This document shows positions 53,861 to 64,000 of a stretch of DNA of 64,000 bases, in pieces. Positions within the stretch are counted from its first letter, which is position 1; every line of letters starts with the position of its first letter. The DNA comes from Armigeres subalbatus. Taxonomy: Eukaryota > Arthropoda > Insecta > Diptera > Culicidae. Both the position numbers and the translations under genes were made by a program. The notes beneath the pieces were generated by a model. That model was given only the letters and a program-made list of their open reading frames with translations, was not told where the DNA came from and did not search any database. Location of the stretch: NCBI RefSeq assembly GCF_024139115.2, contig NC_085139.1, forward strand, positions 106,369,935 to 106,433,934, read 5' to 3'.

Positions 53861-55934
53861 CTCTAGAATTGATCGAAAAAATTAATAATGCACCTAAATG
53901 TTCTGATTGCACAAAATTCTAATAGTGCGCATGAAAAAGGTTATGACATAGAGAAGCTTGCATTTAAAAAGTCAACATGAAATTCTAAATAAAATGCTTT
54001 TTAAATTCATAAAAGGGTCTTAGAACTAAGGAGATTCCTGCGATATAAAAAAAGTGGCAGTGTTCCAGAAAAAAAACTCTCCAATTCCTAAAACAATCTA
54101 GGTTAAAAAATAGTGTTATAATAACGATTGAAATTGAATTCCAAAACAAATCTCAACCCTTTCAGGAACGATACCCAGCGTTTTTTCACAAAAGAGAGCT
54201 AGGCCACCATTTTGTTCAGTAAAATTGTTCATCTAGATATTCGCTTTACAGAAAAAATATGGGAGCTCAAATTTGACTGACCATGAAAACTCAGATATCC
54301 GAAACCTTGGGAAGATTTCGATTCTAAGAGCGTCTAAATAAAGTTTAAATGTTTGAATCATTCTAAACAGATGGGTGGTCAGATAAGATGGGTCATCCTG
54401 AACGTTAAGCCAGTGATTAATATTCAGGAAAACGAGATGCTCAAGGTACTTCAAAATGCAATCAAGTTCAGCCCACGAATTTACCAGATCAATCAAGACA
54501 TTTGCAATGTTCTCATCATCGGTATATACCCAATCCGATGAAATAAGCATATGATCCTAATTTCCATTAACATGAGATCCAAGAGACAAGGTACCCAAAA
54601 TTATCTTGAGTCAACAGCAAGTTGCACAATGACTATGAGGTTTGTTCGCAAACTGTTTTTGTAGGGCCTTAGAAGCACTGGGTTCACGGACTTGAGTAGT
54701 TCAAACATTACGACTTCCAGGACGTTTTGTATAACCTAAAAAGTCTGTAGTAGCTTGTATAAATAATAATTGAAGTCATATTAACCCAATGAACCTACTG
54801 GGATATTATATCATACATCATTCATAAGTTGGTTAATTGGATAAATCGAATGATCCGAACTCCAAAATAATAATTGGTCTATAATACATCCATTCCTCTA
54901 TGAGTCGCTTATGAAAGGACCATTGACTGAAGCACATTCGAGATGCGGCATAGGAAAATTATTCCAAAGTACCATCAGAGTGACCGAGAAAATATTTTTA
55001 ATATGGCATCATTGGCTTTCACGAGTCGACATCAAAATAAAATTTCAATAAAGAATTAGAAATTTTGAGAGATGAGCCAGCACTGGATTGAAAATCTCTT
55101 TAGTAGAGAAAAAAATATAAATTTTCCATAATAAAATAGGAAATAGCCAATAAAGAACAATAATACACACAACAATAATAAATCAGCACTTGTAAAAGCA
55201 AAAATTGCAAGTATGAAATAAGAATTTTCCATAAACGAATCAAAATGTTCAACGAGAAAATACAAAATTTTCATGAATAAATTAATATTAGCAATAAACA
55301 ATTAAAAAAAAATTATAATTATTTATTTCTAATATTGATGATTCTGAAAACAATACTGAAATTTCTACAGGAATGCTACTCAAAAGAAACAACAGTAGGA
55401 GGTTTTATTTGCATCTCTAAGATTATATATTAACTTTGTGATTCTCTGATAAACTTTTCGTTGTAGGAGTTCAGTTCAGATGCTTCGCTGAGGTTAATAT
55501 CTTAAGAATTTCCAGTAGCTCCAGAGCTATGGAAGGTCCCAAATACTCTAAGGAATCTATAGGGATATTCATTGATGAACTTTATAGTTATTTAAAAAAA
55601 CACTAATAAAACAATTTAAAAAAATTAAAATATAGGGATATTTTGGAAAATTTCTAAACCATTATAAATTTTTCTTGAAATTTTTATGAGATATTCGTGA
55701 GTCCACATTTTTTGTATCCTCCTGATGCATTGAAGGTGTGCGAGTTATAGATATCTTAATACCTGATACACATTACAACATGATAACATAATCAAAATTT
55801 TCGACTTCATGAAAATTTATAATTTTAATGCTGAGTTTAGTTTAATTTTGAATCAATTGAAATTGGGCATCTTCAAAATTGATCGGTTTAACCATATGTT
55901 TTAGTTACTTAGGTTTTTTTTAAATTTTTGTACT
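53861..55934. other. AT-rich noncoding sequence
   Basis: The longest frame is a 105-codon minus-strand ORF at 54550-54233 (starts MLISSDWVYTDDENIANVLI) with no known features. It might be a decayed coding fragment, but nothing supports this. Otherwise no gene, RNA or repeat was recognised. Confidence 0.35.
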
Positions 55935-56062
55935 TGAAAAAACCACGTGGTCATAGGGGGGGGGGAGGGGGGGGCTGCCAAATGACCACGATAAGCCACA
56001 TGGGGGGGGGGGGGGGGTTGAAAATCTCCAAAAATATGACCACGTGGTTTCTGGATGGTCCC
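55935..56062 (-). mobile_element. G-rich MITE copy related to 50866-50980
   Basis: The right end, read inwards, is GGGACCATCCAGAAACCACG TGGTC. Inside are two long G-tracts (one uninterrupted run of about 16 G) around GACCACGATAAGCCACATGG. The left side stops at AAAACCACGTGGTCAT without the outer word, as in the sister copy. Confidence 0.7.
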
Positions 56063-56638
56063 ATATGGAACTGTTCTTTCTTTGGTATTTTTTGTAGGGG
56101 TTACCAGGAGGCGTACATTGATTAGTGGAAAAGCGATGCAGTAAAATGGTTCGTCTTCATCATCGATGCTTGGTTTTTAGAAGTACGGAAATAAATTTCC
56201 ACCTATTTCTATTTGGAGCAAATTTAACAAATAATCATAAATAATAATCTCATTATTCAAATTGACACAGCTTGTTCTTCTACAATGGTTCTACCACAGA
56301 TAACAGATATTAAGGTTAGAACAAATTTTATTGAAAATCCTGGGTAAACTTTTGAATTGATATGCGTTTCAAGGGCCGAAAACCTCATTAATAAAGACAA
56401 TAAAAAAAAAGATATGCGTTGGCCCACTACCGCCATCTACTCAACTGATTGTGGAAGTACATACGGACGCAGCTGATTAGCAACCGTTGAACGCCCCCAA
56501 TGCATGTCTATTTATTTATTGAATTACACCAACAGACTAAACACAGATGATGATAAAAAATACATAAATAAAGACATACATACAATATTAAATCACTACA
56601 ATAAAAATATTGTCAAGAGTTATCAACTATAATTAGTA

Positions 56639-57579
56639 GAGTGGGGCGTCATGGTCATTTTTTCAAATCAATGGTTTTTCGAAGCCGTTCTGGGTCCTGA
56701 ACAACTGTGCAGAATTTGGACCGATTGGTTGCTTCCTCGCTTTCCGCATCGCGTTTGAAGTTTGTATGGAATTTAGTATGGGAGAACGTATATTTTTGCA
56801 TTTCTACTACTAGAGGTTTCAGTGCATCGTAAATCAAGTGGCACATTACGTTAAAGTATAACCCAAAGGATGCCGAAAAACTTTGCTGAAGAAGGCACGT
56901 TGCTGGAACGTCCACGAAAAAAGTTATAACGCTTCGAAGATTGAGTGTTCAAACCATACACACTTACCTCATTTCACCGTATTCGGTAAATTTTACCGAA
57001 ATCTCAACAGCAGAACTGTTCGGTAATTTATTTTAGATTTTTTGTAATTTTTTCCATTGCTCAACTATCAAAATCACCGAAAATCAGTTAAATTATTTAC
57101 CGAACAGTTCTGCTGTTGAGATTTCGGTAAAATTTTACCGAATTCGGCGATTAATTTTAAGTGTGATGCCAAACCAAACCAATCGACAAGAAGGAAGATG
57201 GGTTTTGCCCTTCGATAACCATAGGTAGGCCGGTAGTGCTGGCAGAAACATTGATTCCTTGCATATGGTTTGAACAATCAATTTTTTTTTTCAAAAAACG
57301 TAATAACATTTTTTGTAGACCTTCCAGCTACGTACCTTCTTCGGCAAAGTCTTTCGGTATCTTCCAGACTATATGCTAACGTATTGAGTCACGTGATTGA
57401 TGATAAATTGAAGCCGCTAAGAGCAAACATGTTAAAAAAGTTCGTTTTCCCATACTAATCTCCATGTAAATTTGAAACGCGATGCGGCATGCGAGGTCCC
57501 AACCAAAACGATTCAGAAAAATCTTGATCTCACTTGATCGGACGAAGTTTGCGTTTTTCCGTACAACTACGCCCCACTC
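56639..57579. mobile_element. 941-bp fold-back element with GAGTGGGGCG ends, TA duplication
   Basis: The ends are GAGTGGGGCGT and its complement, with TA outside (56637-56638, 57580-57581). The two arms, about 300 bp each, are diverged inverted repeats. This is visible at protein level too: the left arm (minus) reads FVDVPATCLLQQSFSASF, the right arm (plus) FVDLPATYLLRQSLSVSS. A palindromic MITE (56959-57165) sits near the hinge. The terminal word is shared with the elements at 2048-3363 and 21814. Confidence 0.75.
56959..57165. mobile_element. 207-bp palindromic MITE with TTCGGTAAAATTTTACCGAA arms
   Basis: CACACTTA at the left end and TAAGTGTG at the right enclose arms TTCGGTAAAATTTTACCGAA followed by ATCTCAACAGCAGAACTGTT. 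The flanking dinucleotides differ (TA and AT), so the duplication is not clear. It lies at the centre of the fold-back element. Confidence 0.75.
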
Positions 57580-58130
57580 TAATAATTAGGTGCGTTAATT
57601 ATTCTGGTCAGTGAAAAACGGTGTGAAGATGCGGCGGAGGACATCTCGCCGAGGACGGAAGCTTTCCGAGCGACATTCGACTAGACCTGGAGTTACTGTC
57701 AGCTGCCGCTCTGTAAGGTAAGAGCGGAACCAGCTTATCAAATGCTGCAGTTAGATTCGTGTAAATCACATCTGTTTGAAGCAAGCTATCTGGAACGTAT
57801 GGTGCAAGACACAGTAGATTCACATTCGACAGGTTCGAACAACTTCGATACAGCACAAAGTGACACGATTCCTTGATAGTAACTTATATCGCGGTTGCTC
57901 CCCTTCTTATGTACAGGAAACATGTCCGCTGTCTTCCAATAGGACGGAAATATACCACTCGAAAGAGAGAGCTGGAAGATTCGATGAAGTGGATCTAGAA
58001 GACAGTCAATGCAGCTAGGAGAGGAGACAATTATAGGGTCGATAATCGTAGTACCTACCACGCACCGGAAACTCCCCTCAGCAAGAGCAAACACACCTTT
58101 TGGGTGTTACGCGACACGTACCAATAGATG

Positions 58131-59370
58131 TTACAATGCGAAAGAGCCAGCAGACCGTGCCGCACCAAGAAGGGCTCAAAAGCTGCCAAGGAAAATAATC
58201 AAATATCCGCCCGCGGAAAGCGAGGATTGGTGACTCCGTTTTGAGTCCGAGAACGAGCACAAAGAAAAAACTGTGTGATAAACCTTAGGGATTACTCGTG
58301 TGGAAAAAAGTGCTACCTGATGTGCATTTTTACATGCGATTATTCCCCTCTGCATTAGCAACCCTATAACCAGAGACCGGCGGAGTGAAAAACTGTCGAA
58401 ATGGCAACGTATGAAAATGCATGAAATCGTGAAAACAATACTGGCAGCACTTGAACTTTTTGCTTGCTTCTTATGGATGCAAAAAGTAAACAAGTCGAAA
58501 TGGAACCGCTTTTGACGGTTCGATTGGAAACAAGATGGCGTCTTCGCCGATCTCTTATTCTAGTATTTCTACTCTGCATGGAGTTTTTTGATTGAGTGAC
58601 GTCACAAAACATTGTGGGGGTTACTTGCGGCTATTGGTGATCACCGGCATCCGGTTGTGAATGGGTGGCATGAGACAGGTAGGTTGACGTTGACGCAGGG
58701 CGGGTTCTGCACAGGACGACGTACCGGATGGAGGCTGAACGATGCGCCTGTACGATAGCTTGACGATGATCAAGGCTGGAGGATGAACAGGGCGAAGGCC
58801 TGATGAGGCGCCGGGCGAGGGCTTGGCGAGCCGCCGGACGATGGCTTGACGATGCGCCAACAAAATGGCTTACTGGCGACCGGCGTGGCTATTTTTGATG
58901 CGATGGGTGACGCCGAAAGCTGTCCCGAGATGTCGATGGCAACGCACCGGCCTCGTGGATACCGTGATGACGGAATGGCCGCTGACGGAAGACCGATAGG
59001 AGTGGCACTCTCGCCAAGATGGCCACACACGTTTCGACGAGAACGATGTCCAAGATGGCGGAATTCTTCCACGAAAGACCGTTGCTGTGTTCGGAGTCCT
59101 GTTCCAATCGTCCGAGGTTAATCCTGGGGAATACAATCCACCGCTTGTGCCACCAAGCGATGGGGAAAAAAGAAAAAGGCCGCTCTGGACCTTTTTCTCC
59201 GTTTCCTCACTCGCCTTTCTCGGTTGTCAAACTTGGCACACCGGCAATCCTTTTCAAAAATCTTACACAGTATATTTCACGACTAAATACTTTTTAACTA
59301 CGTTATACGTTTTACTTATAGGTTCCAACGCGCACTTCGACTCTTTTCGCGGTCATGGAACCTAATAATC
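58131..59370. other. GC-rich unassigned sequence
   Basis: About 58640-59170 is GC-rich with internally repeated words such as GATGGCTTGACGATGCGCC and CGATAGCTTGACGATG. A pyrimidine-rich stretch at 59180-59240 resembles that at 9510-9600. Overlapping open frames on both strands show no family features. An LTR-retrotransposon untranslated region is possible. Confidence 0.3.
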
Positions 59371-59774
59371 TTCCTCCGGCTGAAAGCTGAGGTATTTCGA
59401 CTGTTTTGGGACTTCCGAAAAAAATTCTAATGGCGAAAACAATTTTTCATCGAATTTAAAAACCGGACGTTAAGAAAACATTTCCTAAAATTTTCCCTTA
59501 CACAAATTTTTTTTCAAAATATAATTCTCAAAGTTTCATGCATTTTGAGTCCTTTGGCATGAAAAACCAAAAAAAAAATTTCCCCTTTGTGAGAAAAAAA
59601 AAAGTTTTTTTTGTTTATTTTTAAGCACCCTAAATCAGTCAGATTTAGCTCAAATTGTGCATAGGGGTCGTGCACTTATTACGTAAGCATTTTTTCTGGG
59701 TTTTTCGAACACCCCTCTCCACATGTAAGATTTTTTTCATACAAATGATTTTTTTTATTTATATGAAGCGTAAG
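59371..59774. other. AT-rich spacer before the copia-2 LTR
   Basis: Contains long A/T homopolymer runs. No gene or repeat boundary recognised. Confidence 0.4.
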
Positions 59775-59983
59775 TGTTGATGTTCAGAGCTTTGGAGACG
59801 AGAAACAACGCAGGATTTAACAGGAACAATAACGTTTAATGTGAACAGGTTTTAACTGAATGGAGGTTCGATTAGGAATGAGAAAATTTTATAACAACTC
59901 TTGTTGCTAAGGTCCAAGGTACTCTACGTAAACGTTGTCTGGGTCGTACTGGATAGGACCCACGATTGCTTCGTTTTTCAACA
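59775..59983 (-). repeat. 3' LTR of copia-2 (209 bp)
   Basis: On the minus strand the LTR begins TGTTGAAAAACG and ends GAACATCAACA, with the short inverted repeat TGTTGA...TCAACA. It follows directly after a purine tract GAGAAGGGG, the expected polypurine tract, 8 nt beyond the pol stop codon. The sequence just outside on the far side is CTTAC (minus strand), a candidate for the 5-bp duplication that cannot be checked here. The partner LTR is outside the window. Confidence 0.75.
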
Positions 59984-59990
59984 CCCCTTC

Positions 59991-61977
59991 TCAATCGGTT
60001 ACTCCAAGTCTTGATCGTAAATCATGAAATCGTACTGTATCCAATGACTTCGTGAAAATGTCAGCTTCTTGGTCTGCACTTCCAATAGGTTCGATTTTCA
60101 CTGTTCCAGCCGCAACATGATCTCTCAAAAAATGGTGTTTTATATCGATGTGCTTGATCCGTTTCGACTCCATGTTCTTTGCCAGTCCAATACAACCACG
60201 ATTATCTTCGTAGATTGGAATTGATGTTGTCCTTGATTTACAGTTTAGATCTTCCAGGAGTCCACCCAACCAAATCGCTTCACTGACAGCGGAACTAAGA
60301 GCAACATATTCCGCTTCACTTGATGAAGTGGATACCGTTACTTGTTTTCTGCTTGCCCACGATACGGTTGATCCGAACACCTTGAAAACAAAACCAGTCA
60401 CAGATTTTCTATCTTCTTGATCCGACGCCCAGTCTGCATCCACAAATCCGATTAACGGTGATGAGGATTCGTTTCGATTGTATAGTAAACCGAGTTTGGT
60501 AGTCCCCTTTAGGTATCTCACGATGCGCTTCAAAGCCTGCCAATGTTGATCTACTGGATTCTGCTGGTAACGTCCTAGGTAGCTAACCGGAAAACAAAGA
60601 TCGGGTCGAACACAAAGCATTTGATACATTAAGCTTCCAAGAAGTTCTCTGTAGGGTTCTCGAGTTTGATTTCCAGTTCGACTCAATTGCAATCCTTTTT
60701 CCATAGGAGTTTTCGATGCGTTGCAGTCCGTCATGTTGAATTTATTCAGAATCTTTTGACCATTCCTTTCCTGAGACAGTTTCAAAATTCCTCTTTGTCG
60801 GTTGTATTCGAGTTTCATTCCAAGAAAGAACCTTGCCTCACCGCAATCCGACATTTCAAATTCACGGGACAGTTGTTGCTTCAGCATTTCTATAGATCGT
60901 ATGTTTCTTCCAACGATCAATAAATCATCCACATACAGTACCAAGTAGATTTCATCTCCTTTGGTCGTAGAAGTATACAGGCAATAATCTCTTTTCGATC
61001 TTGTAAATCCGAGCTTTAACAATATCGCATTGAATTTTTCGTTCCAGCACCGGGGAGATTGCTTGAGTCCATATATTGACTTCATTAGTTTGCAGACGGT
61101 TCCCGGTGCTGATTTGACCCCATCCGGTACTTCCATGTACAATTCCTCCTTCAGGTTGCCATGAAGAAAGGCCGTCTTCACATCCATTTGATGCAGATGG
61201 AAGCCGTTTCGTACAGCCACTGCGAGTATTACACGAACTGTTGCCAAACGAGCTACAGGAGCAAAAGTTTCTTCATAATCGATGCCAGGACGTTGCAAGA
61301 AACCTTTTACGACTAGCCTCGCTTTGTGTCGCACCGCTAGACCATGCTCATTCTCCTTCAACCGGAACACCCATTTGGATTTCAAGGGTTTGACGCCTTC
61401 AGGTCGTTGTACCAGTTGCCACACATGATTTGCCTGCATTGATTTAAGCTCTTCTTTCACAGCGTTCATCCACAGTGCATGATCATCGTAGTTTTGAATC
61501 TCACTGAACTTTTGCGGTACATCTGAGAATGTTAAAGAGCCAACAGCAGTTGCTTCAAAACCAGTTAAATAATCCAGTAACTTACCCGGAAACTTGCGCT
61601 CCCGTTCGCTGCGCCTCGTGGACGATTCATTTGAATTGCTGTCCCGTTCTGGTTGCGAAGGGAGCGCGGTGGGTAATTGTTCATCGAATTCAGCTGAATT
61701 AACTTGACCTTCAATCTCCTCTACAGGATGTTCGTTCTCTGCGATAGCTATGCTGTTGTTTGCTGGATAAACTTGACATTCAATCTCCTCTACAGGAAAT
61801 TCGTTCTGCTCAACGGCTATGATATTGTTTTCATCTTCTCCTTCTTGATCAGACGATGTCAAGATCTTCAAAGGAATATCTTCTGATTTATCACGGTTTG
61901 ATGCATACGGATAACTATCTTCGTTAAATTTTACATCCCGTGCGATGACAACTTTCCGTGAATTCCTGTCAAACAGG
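59991..61977 (-). CDS. copia-2 pol, C-terminal half: reverse transcriptase and RNase H (intact frame, 5' part cut by an insertion)
   Basis: The frame runs through 696 codons to 62081, but copia sequence starts only at LFDRNSRKVVIARDVKFNED (61976). Numbered in that frame, the integrase-proximal linker with two related acidic repeats (NEFPVEEIECQVYPANNSIA; NEHPVEEIEGQV) covers about 86-130. Reverse transcriptase covers about 205-460, with KSKWVFRLKENEHG, FAPVARLATVRVILAVAV, MDVKTAFLHGNLKEELYMEV and YVDD (383-386). RNase H covers about 545-690, with GFVDADWA (Asp548, Asp550), SSSEAEYVAL (Glu589) and the DIKHHFLRDH region. No stops or frameshifts occur in it, so this copy is young or was until it was split at 61977 by the element that runs off the window. 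Confidence 0.93.
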
Positions 61978-62339
61978 CAGGGCTGGTAGCGATGAATGCC
62001 GTTCAAAATAGTGACTTTAGTGACTAACGATGACGAAAAAGTGACCAAATAGTGACTTTCATTTGCAGAAAAAGTGACCAAATAGTGACTTTTGCATGAA
62101 GTTTTGAACCGGGTATATAGCTATGATTCGTAGATTGCTAGTGTTTCATTTTCAAAATTCCTATCTAGAATGCTATCAGGAATCATAAAAAGGCATAAGC
62201 AACAAAATCATGAGGATTACTGCTACTGGATACGCCCATCCACATCATAAGGAGGGAGTGGATGAAAGCAACAGTACCAACTCTCATAAGTACCACGAAG
62301 TTGAGTATGGTGTTCCTTGGATCAGTCAGGAGCTAGCAA

Positions 62340-62473
62340 CCCAAGTAACCATAAGCACTATATTACGCCAAATAGCCATATGGGGCCACTATATACGACT
62401 GTTCAAAAAAATAGCATTAAGGTAGCACTATATGGCTGATTTGGCGAAATATAGTGCTTATTGGCTACTTGGG
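62340..62473. mobile_element. 134-bp palindromic MITE (CCCAAGTARCC ends)
   Basis: Left CCCAAGTAACCATAAGCACT and, inwards from the right, CCCAAGTAGCCAATAAGCAC, both continuing into TATATTWCGCCAAAT. It lies within the hAT-like element. I do not see a clean target duplication. Confidence 0.72.
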
Positions 62474-63956
62474 AATGTGGCCATGATACCGTCGTGCAGG
62501 GCTTCTTTTGACAAATCAGGGGCTACTTTGGACATTTTAAAACAAGAATTATAACGAAAATTACTATAACATTGGCATTATCACCAATCGGGCAATTGTA
62601 TGGCAACTTTCTGTTTCAAATTTGGTATTTTTTCCGTTTATTTTTTTCAAAAAATCAAAAATCCAAAGTAGCCTCCGAAGTCAAAAGAAGCTCCGCACGA
62701 CGTTACCTCATATTAAGTAACAAGAAGGTATCTACCCAACGGTAGTGAGCTACAAATTGTGTCACAAAATTATGTTGATAATTACAACTACATTTGTTGT
62801 TTAATATGAGCTCGAAGTTTTCTGTATAACAGCCAAAGAATGATATGAAATTATCTATTTGATTCCTAGACGGTGAACTATTTGGACTCACAAAGTCCAA
62901 AGTCAGTTTTTCGCGATTTACTCAACTTACTAATGATTTTCGACTGAGGAAATATCATATAAACCCGTCGGAAACTATAACGAATGTAACTGCTGAAGGA
63001 ATGAATCAAATTCATTCAGCCGTTTTTGAGTTATGCGGATACGAACACAGGCCATTTCATTTTGAAGAAATTAAAAAAATACGATTTTACCTGTTATTAA
63101 ACAATGGTTTAATAATAAATGGTTTTATAATAAATGGTTTAATAATAAAGTTTTCGAGAATTTGAGCTCGAAGTGGTATTCTGAGGAAAAGTTTGCAAAT
63201 CAAATAAAGCAATGGTCTTTTATTGGAAATCCAGAAATTCAAATAAACTTCAATATCTAAGCGGCAGACTTGAGTATTAAAGTTAATTGAAAATTGATGG
63301 TCAAATTATCTCTAGTTAAAAAAATCTTTAAAATCCTTTTTTTTGTATTATTTCAGATTAAAAAAATCCGATCAATTCATACACCTCCACACTAGTTTTT
63401 TGGGTATCTATTCTTAATTGTTAATAAACGGAATCTTTTTATAAAAATGAAATATTTTGAAATAATTTCAATCGAAAAGTTTTGAATCCAATGGCTTGTG
63501 CTAGAATTACTTCTGACATAACTATGGCTCTACATTTTTTTATTGAGACTTCATCTCGAAGGGTCGCAAGGCTGTTTTCATCATCGACGCCCTTATCGCT
63601 CATTATTCTCCATGACGTTGAGAAACATCAAACATATTCTTTCTCATGTGATGAAACTGAGGCTGTTTACTGTCTTTGTTACAGGATGGTATCAACGCTT
63701 ACCAACAGACGTTGCTCTGGTTTCAATACTCTTCAATTCTGTACTCTTTACTTGAGGTTAGCCTTTCGCATTTTGACAAATTCCATTCGTGAAGATCATG
63801 GTTGACATGAATCGGAAATAACCTCACAATTTTCACAACACACTTGGAACTTCTTTGGTGCATATTTCTCAAATTTAATATATTTCTACCAGATTCACAT
63901 TTGAGTAAGTTGATAATAATAGGTAAAAATGATTTTTATTTTTGACTTTTGGATGC
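62474..63956. other. AT-rich interior of the right-edge element, no gene
   Basis: Holds a small tandem repeat near 63090-63150 (ATGGTTTAATAATAA type). Open frames at 63482-63805 overlap in two phases and show no family features. Confidence 0.4.
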
Positions 63957-64000
63957 AAATAGTGACTTTTTAGTGACTAGACTCAAAATAGTGACCAAGT

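Larger units (their letters stand above)
56505..58130 (-). mobile_element. CR1/Jockey-like LINE fragment interrupted by a fold-back element
   Basis: The minus strand from 58094 reads SLSSGIFPSYWKTADMFPVH, KKGSNRDISYYQGIVSLCAV and SKLFEPVE, then DVIYTNLTAAFDKL (about 57785-57720), matching reverse transcriptase boxes of the LINE at 34560-38760. At about 56510-56540 an AATAAATAAATAG/CCAACAGACT region resembles the LINE 3' end at 34560-34620. The rest of the 3' half is missing, and a 941-bp element sits at 56639-57579. Confidence 0.65.
61978..64000 (+). mobile_element. hAT-like element (CAGGGCTGGTAGCG end) inserted in copia-2, right end outside the window
   Basis: The copia frame stops at 61977, where CAGGGCTGGTAGCGATGAAT begins. 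The adjacent CAAACAGG (61970-61977) would be the candidate 8-bp duplication. The subterminal region contains repeated AGTGACTTT, AGTGACTAAC and AGTGACCAAATAGTGACTTT words, which recur in the same direction at 63957-64000, suggesting that the other end is close by. The middle has no transposase frame, so it is probably non-autonomous. The hAT assignment rests on the CAG start and the presumed 8-bp duplication. Confidence 0.6.

Noticed and set aside
54233..54550. 105-codon minus-strand ORF
   Set aside because: No motif, no neighbouring exon and AT-rich composition; kept only as a note in the noncoding entry.
1..64000. Integrated viral sequences (flavivirus- or rhabdovirus-like), common in Aedes genomes
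   Set aside because: No frame with recognisable viral domains was found on either strand; all polymerase-like frames are LINE or copia reverse transcriptases.

Overview
The window looks like a piece of a large, transposon-rich insect genome, most probably a culicine (Aedes-type) mosquito. I infer this from two SINE copies that match what I know of the Aedes SINE Feilai, from RTE-, R1- and CR1/Jockey-type LINEs, from copia elements and from many short inverted-repeat elements (MITEs). The species cannot be fixed from sequence alone.

Only two stretches look like host genes. One is a complete two-exon kanadaptin (SLC4A1AP) homologue on the + strand at 17835-20073, with an FHA domain, a dsRBD-like region and the family C-terminus. 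The other is one exon of an unrecognised two-zinc-finger protein on the - strand at about 49377-50197. Almost everything else is transposable elements in different states of decay, or AT-rich sequence without recognisable genes.

Layout. 1-8160: a broken copia element on the - strand, with its tRNA primer-binding site at 8034-8047. It is interrupted by two MITEs and by two near-identical 1.73 kb DNA elements in opposite orientation (A, 1944-4993; B, 6097-8017). Each of these carries a further insertion that the other lacks. 8160-17600: a GC-rich unassigned block, then a cluster of nested MITEs, including a 231-bp palindromic family with 4-bp target duplications. 17835-20073: kanadaptin. 20360-31200: R1-like LINE remnants, a second copy of the 1.3 kb 'GAGTGGGGC' element, a nearly full-length RTE element (23430-26800), a deleted R1-like LINE (26961-30770) and a Feilai SINE. 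31200-42350: noncoding sequence, a CR1/Jockey-like LINE and a second RTE on the - strand, and a ~140-bp tandem repeat. 42350-59000: noncoding sequence, a 1.16 kb element rich in TCACGTRA motifs, tRNA-like SINEs, the zinc-finger exon, more MITEs and a fold-back element inside a LINE fragment. 59775-64000: the 3' half of a second copia element, with intact reverse transcriptase and RNase H and its 3' LTR, cut by a hAT-like element that runs off the window.

The most useful content is the nesting. Because several families occur twice here, the uninterrupted copy serves as the empty site for the interrupted one, and target-site duplications can be read directly. I found no CRISPR, operon, conserved ncRNA gene or recognisable viral integration. 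I did not find a convincing new multi-gene system. The best candidates for something undescribed are DNA-element families (the 4-bp-duplication palindromes, the CACG-ended 1.73 kb element, the fold-back and the TCACGTRA element).
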